Shown: positions 52,539 through 59,523 of the stretch, in pieces
Layout of the letters: each line of letters begins with the position of its first letter
Numbering within the stretch: the stretch's first letter is position 1
Source: JAKVBH01 sp049800955
Lineage (GTDB): Bacteria > Pseudomonadota > Alphaproteobacteria > Rhodobacterales > Rhodobacteraceae
Length of the DNA stretch: 64,000 nt
Reading direction: 5' to 3'
Assembly: GCF_049800955.1 (NCBI RefSeq)
Contig: NZ_JBNAGA010000001.1
Location: 1,798,001 to 1,862,000, forward strand
Made by a program: the position numbers and the translations under genes
The notes under the pieces: model-generated
What the model was told of the DNA's origin: nothing
Seen by the model: the letters and a program-made list of their open reading frames with translations, nothing else
Databases searched by the model: none

Positions 52539-53204
52539 TCAGATCTCCTCTTTCAGATGTGGCAAGGCCTTGCGGAAATAGTCCCAGCCTGTAACCAGCG
52601 TCAGGGCCGCCGCAACCCAGAGCAGCGCGAGGCCCAGATTACCAGACCAGTTCATACCCGCCATATGAAAGCGGATGTGACCCAGATCCTCGACCTCACC
52701 CGCCAGAACCGCTTCGAACATGGCCTGATCCATGCCCCAAACGGCCATGCCGAGGTAATGCTCGAAGATACCTTGGGCAAAGAGCACCGCAATAGCGACC
52801 ATCTGCGCCGTCGTCTTCCACTTGGCCAGTTTCGTGACCTTCAGCGTACCGGCGGTATCGCCCAGAAATTCCCGCAACCCAGAGACGAAAACCTCACGGA
52901 ACAGGATGAAGGTCGCAGGCAGGACAAGCCAGGGCGACATCGAGGAATAGCCCACGATCACCATCAGGGCGATCACGACCATTGCCTTGTCCGCGATGGG
53001 ATCGAGCATCGTGCCGATCTTGGTTTCCTGTCGCCAGGCCCGGGCGAGATAGCCGTCAAACCAATCGGTGATGGCCGCGCCCAGAAACAGGATCAAGGCA
53101 CACCAATCCGCATAAGGCCGCTCGAAATACAAAAACATGACCGCCACGCCGGGCGCGGCGAGCAGGCGCAATGTCGTCAGGATATTGGGTACGGTCCAGC
53201 GCAT
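52539..53204 (-). CDS. pgsA: CDP-diacylglycerol--glycerol-3-phosphate 3-phosphatidyltransferase
   Basis: A 221-residue inner-membrane enzyme making phosphatidylglycerophosphate. The CDP-alcohol transferase motif is complete: DGYLAR, eight residues, GTMLDPIAD. The N-terminus RWTVPNILTTLRLLAAPG is typical. It heads the pgsA-moaD-moaE block. In related genomes I expect uvrC upstream of it, but here an ABC ATPase gene lies there, 57 bases away. Confidence 0.94.
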   Translation of the reverse strand: MRWTVPNILTTLRLLAAPGVAVMFLYFERPYADWCALILFLGAAITDWFDGYLARAWRQETKIGTMLDPIADKAMVVIALMVIVGYSSMSPWLVLPATFILFREVFVSGLREFLGDTAGTLKVTKLAKWKTTAQMVAIAVLFAQGIFEHYLGMAVWGMDQAMFEAVLAGEVEDLGHIRFHMAGMNWSGNLGLALLWVAAALTLVTGWDYFRKALPHLKEEI

Positions 53205-53261
53205 GACGAAGTGGTAACGTGCTTTCTCAAGGGGTGAAAGAGGGATCGCTCGGACGCGCGC

Positions 53262-53891
53262 TCAAAGCAGGCGCAATGTCGCGGGGCGCCCTGAAAGCTC
53301 GGCTCGCCTGTCCGCCAATCGCGCGGCCTCGGCCTCAGCATGGGTGACAAAGAGGCTGGCGAAGCCATGGCGTGCACGCAGCGCCTCAAAGAGCGCCATC
53401 ATCTCCTCCACAAGATCCGCATCCAGCGAGACGAAAGGTTCATCAAGCAAGATGACGTCGGGCTTGGACGCCAACGCGCGCGCGAAGGCCAGCCGCCTTT
53501 GCTGGCCGAGCGAAAGCTGGCCCGGAAAGAGGTCCGATTTGTCGGCAAGGCCCACTTCCCCCAAAGCCTCCCGCGCCTCACTTTTCGAGATCCCGGCAAT
53601 CAGGGTCACGTTGTCGAGCGCCCGGCGCCAGGGCAAGAGCGTGGGCTCCTGAAAGACCATCGCGCAACACGCCGCAGAGATACGCCCCTGCACCTTTTTT
53701 TCGAGCCCCGCAACAGCGCGCAACAGGGTCGTTTTCCCCACGCCGGAGGGGCCGGTAATGGCCAGCGTATCGCCCCGGTTCAGCGTGAAGCGGACGTCCT
53801 CCAATATCTGCGTGTCGCCACGAAAAAGCCCGGTGATTTCAACGGAAACCACCGGGTCTTGCGCCAACGCGGGAGCCGTGTCTCGCATCAT
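53262..53891 (-). CDS. NitT/TauT/SsuB-type ABC ATPase
   Basis: A 209-residue, compact ATPase. Walker A is GPSGVGKTT, Q-loop MVFQEPTLLPWR, Walker B VILLDEPFVSLD and switch FVTHAEAEA. The signature is LSLGQQRRLAFARAL with Leu in place of the first Gly. It overlaps the upstream binding-protein stop as ATGA. No permease gene follows; the only permease of this type is at 38191-38958. Confidence 0.88.
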   Translation of the reverse strand: MMRDTAPALAQDPVVSVEITGLFRGDTQILEDVRFTLNRGDTLAITGPSGVGKTTLLRAVAGLEKKVQGRISAACCAMVFQEPTLLPWRRALDNVTLIAGISKSEAREALGEVGLADKSDLFPGQLSLGQQRRLAFARALASKPDVILLDEPFVSLDADLVEEMMALFEALRARHGFASLFVTHAEAEAARLADRRAELSGRPATLRLL

Positions 53892-54862
53892 GATCCCGGG
53901 GACAGGAAAACCCCTTCGGGCAAAGTTGTGGCTTCGCCCACCAGATCACCACCGCCCCGCGCGGCCATGAGTTGCAGCATCTTGTCCGCTGCCGCCTCGT
54001 CCACGGGACCGGCGGCCGGAATACCAGCGCGGAAGCCCGCCACGAGGAAATCGAATTGTGCGTCTGTCTTGGCTTTCATTTTCGGACGCAGGCGCGCCCA
54101 TTCCGCGTCATCCGTGGCCAGCTTGTCCTTGGCGGCGCGGCTGGCAGCGGCCAGACCGTAGACCAGCTCGGGATTGCTCTTGAGCAGCTCGCCTTTGACC
54201 ACATAGCCCAGAAGCGGCGTTTCGGGATCAAGGCCCAGCGCTTCGGCCGCAACACTCACATCCACAAGCTTGCGCATGCCCGAGGCTTCCATTTTGGCGG
54301 TAAAATGCCAGAAATTGATCACGGCATCCGCCTCGCCCGACAGCCCAAGCTTGAACACCAGCGGCGGCGCGCCAAAGACCTGTTCGGTCTGGGCCCCAAG
54401 GTCCATGCCAAGCTTCTCTTCGGCATAAGCCTGCAAGATGAGCCAGGATTTATCCAGCGGTCCCCCCGCGATAGCGACTTTTTTGCCTGCGAGGTCACTT
54501 AGCGCACCGGCGTCGCTGTCTTTGCCCACAAGCAGGCCACCGACCGCTTTGGAATAAGGAATAAAGACATAATCCTTGCCCGCCGCGCGTTGACGCGCGA
54601 CCCAAAGCCAATCGGAGACGATCACATCGGCCTCTCCGCCCTGAAACGCCACCTTTGCCGCAGGCCCGCCCGCCATGCCCTGCACTTGCAGCTCGAAGCC
54701 TGCGTCACGGTCCATGCCGTTGTGGCGGATGACATCGAGCTCCCAGTTGACCGTGCCGTATTTCAATACGGCGGCACGCAGGACGGGCGCTTCGGCCAGC
54801 GCGGTTGTCGCTGTGAACGCCAGCGCGGCTGCAGCCATCAGGCCGCGATGAACAATCGACAT
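53888..54862 (-). CDS. NitT/TauT-type ABC substrate-binding protein
   Basis: A 324-residue periplasmic binding protein of the NMT1/SsuA-like fold. The signal peptide ends near residue 23 (FTATTALA). Marks are LRAAVLKYGTVNWELDVI, VAFQGGEADVIVSDWLWVARQ and KKVAIAGGPLDKSWLI. ATG 54862 has ggaggagag upstream. It is coupled to the ATPase gene behind it. The ligand is unknown; nearness to the PQQ dehydrogenase suggests a link but does not prove one. Confidence 0.88.
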   Translation of the reverse strand: MSIVHRGLMAAAALAFTATTALAEAPVLRAAVLKYGTVNWELDVIRHNGMDRDAGFELQVQGMAGGPAAKVAFQGGEADVIVSDWLWVARQRAAGKDYVFIPYSKAVGGLLVGKDSDAGALSDLAGKKVAIAGGPLDKSWLILQAYAEEKLGMDLGAQTEQVFGAPPLVFKLGLSGEADAVINFWHFTAKMEASGMRKLVDVSVAAEALGLDPETPLLGYVVKGELLKSNPELVYGLAAASRAAKDKLATDDAEWARLRPKMKAKTDAQFDFLVAGFRAGIPAAGPVDEAAADKMLQLMAARGGGDLVGEATTLPEGVFLSPGS

Positions 54863-55005
54863 GAGCACTCTCCTCCCAGAGTTTCCCCAAGCCTAGCAAA
54901 AGCCGCGCATCGCGCCACTACGACCAAAGGCGCGGTTTTGATTTGCATCAAGGAAGGGCCATCGTCGTCGCCTAAGGATGCGCGCAACATGAAGGAGTCC
55001 CGTCC

Positions 55006-55422
55006 ATGAAACTTGCAACATGTGCTGCAACACTTGCCCTGCCTATGATGCTGTGCACGCCGGCCATCGCGTCTGAAGCGTTTGACAAAATCAAAATCTC
55101 TGCGGGTCAGGCGCTGTACGATCAGTCCTGCCACCGGTGTCACTCCGACAATGCAAGCGATGCTTCCTACGGGCCGCCCCTGACGAATATCCTCTACCGC
55201 GCTGCGGGATCGGTCGAGGATTACGACTACTCGATTGCGCTGGAAGCATCGGGCATCGTTTGGACCCCGGCAGCCCTGCGCGCCTGGATGGAAGACAACA
55301 AAGGCTTCATGCCCGGCACGAAGATGCGCCATGTGGGTATTGAAGACCGCACAGTCCAGGATTTCATCCTCGCATATCTCGAAAGCATCTCGGACGCAGA
55401 GCGCAACAAATCCATCGACTAA
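55006..55422 (+). CDS. Small cytochrome c next to the PQQ dehydrogenase
   Basis: A 138-residue periplasmic cytochrome with a signal peptide of about 23 residues (LPMMLCTPAIAS) and one heme site, CHRCH, near residue 42. The axial Met is probably in GFMPGTKMRHVGI. It lies on the same strand directly before the dehydrogenase gene, as ExaB-type cytochromes lie beside exaA, and is the probable direct electron acceptor. A tgaaggagtcc ribosome region precedes the ATG. Confidence 0.88.
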   Translation: MKLATCAATLALPMMLCTPAIASEAFDKIKISAGQALYDQSCHRCHSDNASDASYGPPLTNILYRAAGSVEDYDYSIALEASGIVWTPAALRAWMEDNKGFMPGTKMRHVGIEDRTVQDFILAYLESISDAERNKSID

Positions 55423-55484
55423 GCCGCGCCTGCGCGCGCGCTTTTCGGGTCAGACGTTGGCGCGACGCGTCTGATCTGTGCTCT

Positions 55485-55508
55485 CGGCTGCCTCAGGGCG
55501 GCCGGGGC
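55485..55508 (+). terminator. Terminator-like hairpin after the cytochrome gene
   Basis: CGGCTGCC-TCAG-GGCGGCCG forms an eight-pair stem (one G-T), closely followed by GGGCTTTTG. It would separate the cytochrome transcript from that of the dehydrogenase, which then has its own promoter in the following 180 bases. Confidence 0.6.
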
Positions 55509-55565
55509 TTTTGCATTACTGTGCCCAGCGCATGATTCTTTGGAATGAGGCGTGTCAAGCCTGTT

Positions 55566-55671
55566 ATGGTCTTACGACCATTGGCCACTACCCTGCACGG
55601 CCTCCCCGTCTCTAGTGTACTCGCATCTGTCCGTACGTGCGTCCGGAGACGCCGGGCGTATGTGCACATAC
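55566..55671 (+). promoter_or_regulatory. Dehydrogenase promoter region with two palindromes
   Basis: The 266 bases before the dehydrogenase ATG contain ATGGTC-TTAC-GACCAT (55566-55581), a spaced inverted repeat suited to a dimeric response regulator. They also contain GTATGTGCACATAC (55658-55671), a perfect 14-base palindrome only five bases before the gggaggg ribosome site. The second may act on the messenger or as an operator close to the start. A LuxR-type regulator gene lies just downstream of the dehydrogenase. Confidence 0.5.
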
Positions 55672-55688
55672 AAATGGGAGGGACATCC

Positions 55689-57455
55689 ATGAACAGGTTT
55701 ATCGCGGCAGCTGTCGCAGGGGTTATTGCCACCACAGGCATGTCATATGCTGGTGTCACGGAAGACATGCTGGCCAATGACCGCGACAGCGCGGGCGACG
55801 TGCTGACCAATGGCATGGGCCGGGATCTTCAGCGCTATTCGCCGCTGGACATGCTCAACAAGGACAATGTGAAGAACCTCGTGCCGGCCTGGGCCTTCAG
55901 CCTCGGCGGCGAGAAGCAGCGCGGTCAGGAGACCCAGCCTCTCGTGCATGACGGTGTGATGTATATCACCGGCTCCTACAGCCGGATGTACGCAATTGAT
56001 ATCGAGACGGGCAAAGAGATCTGGCAATATGATGCCCGTCTGCCCGAAGGTATCCTGCCCTGCTGTGACGTGATCAATCGCGGCGGCGCGCTTTACGGCG
56101 ACAACATCTACTTCGGCACACTTGATGCCCGCATCGTGGCGCTCAACGCCAAGACCGGTGACGTCGTCTGGAACAAGAAGATCGCCAACTATAAAGAAGG
56201 CTACTCCTACACGGCAGCGCCCCTGATCGTGAACGGCCTTGTCATTACCGGCAATTCCGGCGGTGAGTTTGGCATTGTGGGCGCGGTTGAGGCGCGGGAT
56301 GCCGAAACGGGCGAGCTCGTCTGGAAGCGCCCCGTGATCGAGGGCCACATGGGTGAGCTCAACGGTGAGCCCTCCACAATGACCGGCACGCTGAACGCCA
56401 CATGGCCGGGCGATATGTGGAAGACAGGCGGCGGCGCCACCTGGCTTGGCGGCTCCTATGACGCGCGCACTGACACGCTGATCTTCGGCACAGGCAACCC
56501 GGCGCCGTGGAACAGCCACCTGCGCAATGCAGGCAAGCCCACCGAAGGCAACGCGGGCGACAACCTCTATGCCGCCTCGCGGCTGGGCATCGACCCCGCC
56601 ACCGGCGAGATCAAGTGGCACTTCCAGACCACGCCCCGCGAAGGCTGGGATTATGACGGTGTGAACGAAGTTGTGGCCTATGAAAACCGTGCAGGCGAAC
56701 AGCGCCTCGCAACGGCGGACCGCAATGGCTTCTTCTACGTGCTCGACGCCGCCGCAGGTGATTTCGTCCGCGGCGTGCCCTTCGTGAAAGACATCACCTG
56801 GGCCTCTGGCCTCGATGAGAACGGCCGTCCGATCTTCATTGAAGAGAATCGCCCCGGCGATCCTGCAGCGTCTGCCGATGGCAAGAAGGGCGAGGTTGTC
56901 TTCTCGTCCCCGGGCTTCCTCGGAGGCAAAAACTGGATGCCCATGGCGTTCAGCCAGCGCACCGGCAATTTCTATGTGCCGTCCAACGAGTGGGGCATGG
57001 ATATCTGGAACGAGCCCATCACCTACAAGAAAGGTGCGGCCTATCTCGGCTCCGGCTTTACGATCAAGCCCAACTACGAAGACCATATCGGATCGCTCAA
57101 GGCGATTGACCCCGATACCGGTGAGCTCAAGTGGGAATTCAAGAACGAAGCACCCTTGTGGGGCGGCGTGATGACCACTGCGGGCGGCCTTGTCTTCACA
57201 GGCACACCCGAAGGCCGCTTCATCGCCTTTGACGATGAAACCGGCGAAGAGCTGTGGTCCTTCCAGACCGGGTCCGGCATTGTGGGCCAGCCCATCACAT
57301 GGGAGCAGAACGGCGAGCAATATGTCTCCGTGATCTCCGGCTGGGGTGGCGCGGTGCCGCTTTGGGGTGGTGAAGTGGCCAAGAAGGTCAACTACCTCAA
57401 CCAGGGTGGTCTGCTCTGGACGTTCAAACTTCCCAAGGAATTGGCGTCCCGCTAA
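55689..57455 (+). CDS. Lanthanide-type PQQ alcohol dehydrogenase, ExaA/PedH-like
   Basis: A 588-residue periplasmic quinoprotein with a signal peptide (AAVAGVIATTGMSYA) and the eight-bladed propeller. The adjacent cysteine pair is in PCCDVINRG. The catalytic Asp is residue 321 in GWDYDGVNE, and a second Asp two residues later (323) is the lanthanide signature seen in XoxF, ExaF and PedH but not in calcium enzymes. Overall sequence (EKQRGQETQPLV, GHMGELNG, GGAVPLWGG, GLLWTFKLPK) follows ethanol-type ExaA/PedE/PedH rather than methanol-type XoxF. Substrates are therefore probably ethanol and other short alcohols. ATG 55689 has gggaggg upstream. Confidence 0.93.
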   Translation: MNRFIAAAVAGVIATTGMSYAGVTEDMLANDRDSAGDVLTNGMGRDLQRYSPLDMLNKDNVKNLVPAWAFSLGGEKQRGQETQPLVHDGVMYITGSYSRMYAIDIETGKEIWQYDARLPEGILPCCDVINRGGALYGDNIYFGTLDARIVALNAKTGDVVWNKKIANYKEGYSYTAAPLIVNGLVITGNSGGEFGIVGAVEARDAETGELVWKRPVIEGHMGELNGEPSTMTGTLNATWPGDMWKTGGGATWLGGSYDARTDTLIFGTGNPAPWNSHLRNAGKPTEGNAGDNLYAASRLGIDPATGEIKWHFQTTPREGWDYDGVNEVVAYENRAGEQRLATADRNGFFYVLDAAAGDFVRGVPFVKDITWASGLDENGRPIFIEENRPGDPAASADGKKGEVVFSSPGFLGGKNWMPMAFSQRTGNFYVPSNEWGMDIWNEPITYKKGAAYLGSGFTIKPNYEDHIGSLKAIDPDTGELKWEFKNEAPLWGGVMTTAGGLVFTGTPEGRFIAFDDETGEELWSFQTGSGIVGQPITWEQNGEQYVSVISGWGGAVPLWGGEVAKKVNYLNQGGLLWTFKLPKELASR

Positions 57456-57486
57456 CCAAACCCGTCGTCAAGACGTGAACCAAAGG

Positions 57487-57516
57487 CGCGCTGCGGAGCT
57501 TCCGTGGCGCGTTTTT
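57487..57516 (+). terminator. Rho-independent terminator after the dehydrogenase
   Basis: CGCGCTGCGGA-GCT-TCCGTGGCGCG forms an 11-pair stem (two G-T) followed by TTTTTC. A clear intrinsic terminator 32 bases after the stop. Confidence 0.88.
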
Positions 57517-57614
57517 CTTGGCGACTGCCCCATCTTGTGACATGCGACCTTTGGACGGGTGCCAAGCCCGCGATGGGCTCTTACACTGCCCCTACAGCTT
57601 TTCAGGTTTGCGTC

Positions 57615-58298
57615 ATGTCTCTCGATCCTACCATTTGCCCAACCCGCGCTCTCATCGTCGATGATCACCCGCTTTTCTGCGATGCGCTGGCGCTGACGAT
57701 GCGCTCTGTCTGCCCCGTGATCGATGTGCAGACGGCGGCCTCGCTCGATGATGCGCTGGGGATCGTGGCTGCGAAGTTCGCGCCGGAAATCGTGTTGCTT
57801 GATCTCAACTTGCCGGATGTAAATGGGTTGGATGGTCTGATGCGCATGAGTCAGGCGGTCGGTCAGACACCTGTTGTCGTCGTGTCCTCCATGGCCGATG
57901 ACCGGATGATCGCGCAGGCCCTGCGCGCAGGCGCGCGCGGCTTTGTGCCCAAGCATTCGCAACGGCCGGTCTTCGAGACTGCGCTGAACACCATCGCACA
58001 GGGCGGCACCTACACGCCCGATGATTACGTGGCCCCCGCCGATGATACCGCAGCGCTCTCTGCGCCCAAGCGCCTCGCGTCGCTGACCAATCAGCAGGGG
58101 CGCATTCTGCAACTGATCTGCGAGGGCAAGCTCAACAAGCAGATCGCCTTTGATCTCTCCATTGCCGAGACCACCGTCAAGGCGCATGTCACAGCGATCA
58201 TGCGCAAATTGGGTGTGCAATCACGGACACAAGCGGTTCTGGTGGCGCAGGAAGCAAGTTTCGCAGCTGTATTGCCAGAACTGGATGATCATGGCTAA
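57615..58298 (+). CDS. LuxR/NarL-type response regulator (ErbR/PedR-like)
   Basis: A 227-residue regulator. The receiver domain (10-125) has VDDHPLF with the acidic pocket, phosphate Asp in VLLDLNLPD, and the conserved Lys in FVPKHSQ. The C-terminal helix-turn-helix is LTNQQGRILQLICEGKLNKQ and AETTVKAHVTAIMRKL. Regulators of this type (ErbR/AgmR, PedR) control PQQ alcohol dehydrogenase genes in Pseudomonas. ATG 57615 is preceded by a weak ribosome site. The palindromes before the dehydrogenase gene are candidate targets. Confidence 0.88.
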   Translation: MSLDPTICPTRALIVDDHPLFCDALALTMRSVCPVIDVQTAASLDDALGIVAAKFAPEIVLLDLNLPDVNGLDGLMRMSQAVGQTPVVVVSSMADDRMIAQALRAGARGFVPKHSQRPVFETALNTIAQGGTYTPDDYVAPADDTAALSAPKRLASLTNQQGRILQLICEGKLNKQIAFDLSIAETTVKAHVTAIMRKLGVQSRTQAVLVAQEASFAAVLPELDDHG

Positions 58299-58326
58299 GG
58301 TACTCCCATAGCCACGGGAAGAGACC

Positions 58327-59514
58327 TTGAACACACAAGGCAAGTTTACATCCGGGTTGGGAGGAGAAACAGATCCGCTGGTGCGCCGCGCACAGGTTTG
58401 GATTGAACATTCCAACCCCATAGGTTCTATCGCCGCGTCTCTGGGAGAGGGACCGTTCGAAATCGTGTGGCTGTTTATCTCGGCGCGTGCGGATTTCGAT
58501 GCTCTGGCCGCGGAAGCCCACGCCCGGCTGACGGCCAAACATGTCGTGGCCTGTACCACCGCAGGCGAGATTGGCGAAGCAGGCTATGAAGACGATCAGA
58601 TCGTGGCCCTCGCCCTGCCCCAGACCAACTTCCGCGTCTCTGCCTATGCAATTGACGATCTGACCCGCTTCAACCGTCAGGCCGAGACCGATCGCCTGAT
58701 CACTGCCCGCATTGCTCTGACCGAGACCGCGCGGGATTTTCCGCATCCATTTGCCTTCCTTCTTGTGGATGGCCTGTCTCAACGCGAAGACGTGCTGACG
58801 GCCGTTCTGGCCTCTGGTCTGGGCGGCATGCCTCTGTTTGGTGGCTCCTCGGGCGACGGTATCCGGTTCAAACAGACGCGCATCTCCCTGGATGGCCAGA
58901 TCATGGACAGTGCAGCCGTTGTCTCGCTGGTGGCGTCGCGTGGCCCGGTGGAGGTTTTTTCGCTCAACCATCTGCACCCCACGGGCACCAAGATGGTCGT
59001 GACTGATGCTGATCCGGCCCACAGGATCGTGCGTCAGATCAATGCCGAACCGGCGGCGGCCGAATATGCCCGCCTTGTGGGCAAAGCGCCCGGTGAACTC
59101 GATCAATTCACCTTTGCGGCGCATCCCGTCGTCGTGCAACTGGGCGGCCGGCATCACGTGCGCGCCATTCAGCAGGTCAGTGAAGACGGATCACTGATCT
59201 TTTTCTCTGCCATCGACGAAGGCATGGTCCTGACGCTTGCGGAAAGCGAGGACATGGCCAGCCATCTGGACCGGGAGCTCAGCCAGCTGGCCGTTCAACA
59301 GGCGCCAGAAGCTGTCCTGTCCTGCGATTGCATCCTGCGGCGCCTTGAGGCCGGACAAAAACAGCAGATGCGCGATGTTTCAGCCATTTTGGCCGAGCAC
59401 AAAGCCATCGGCTTCGGGACCTATGGCGAGCAACATGGCGCATTGCACGTCAATCACACGATGACCGGCGTCGCCTTCTACGCCCCGCAGCCCACGCCCG
59501 CAGAGCATAGCTAA
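58327..59514 (+). CDS. FIST domain sensor protein (NosP-like)
   Basis: A 395-residue cytoplasmic protein with FIST N (about 35-235) and FIST C (about 245-380) domains. Marks are HVVACTTAGEIGEAGYEDDQ, LVDGLSQREDVL and GGMPLFGGSSGDG. In Pseudomonas a FIST protein, NosP, binds heme, senses nitric oxide and controls the hybrid kinase encoded next to it (NahK). The same order is seen here. Heme binding is not shown by the sequence. The start is TTG 58327 with ggaagaga upstream. Confidence 0.85.
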   Translation: MNTQGKFTSGLGGETDPLVRRAQVWIEHSNPIGSIAASLGEGPFEIVWLFISARADFDALAAEAHARLTAKHVVACTTAGEIGEAGYEDDQIVALALPQTNFRVSAYAIDDLTRFNRQAETDRLITARIALTETARDFPHPFAFLLVDGLSQREDVLTAVLASGLGGMPLFGGSSGDGIRFKQTRISLDGQIMDSAAVVSLVASRGPVEVFSLNHLHPTGTKMVVTDADPAHRIVRQINAEPAAAEYARLVGKAPGELDQFTFAAHPVVVQLGGRHHVRAIQQVSEDGSLIFFSAIDEGMVLTLAESEDMASHLDRELSQLAVQQAPEAVLSCDCILRRLEAGQKQQMRDVSAILAEHKAIGFGTYGEQHGALHVNHTMTGVAFYAPQPTPAEHS

Positions 59515-59523
59515 GCGACAGAC

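Noticed and set aside
55743..57320. Long open minus-strand frame opposite the dehydrogenase
   Set aside because: Shadow of a strongly codon-biased gene; no ribosome site or family similarity.
55689..57455. Annotation as XoxF methanol dehydrogenase
   Set aside because: The DYD motif fits, but the flanking sequence and accessory genes follow the ExaA/PedE/PedH type, not the XoxF type.
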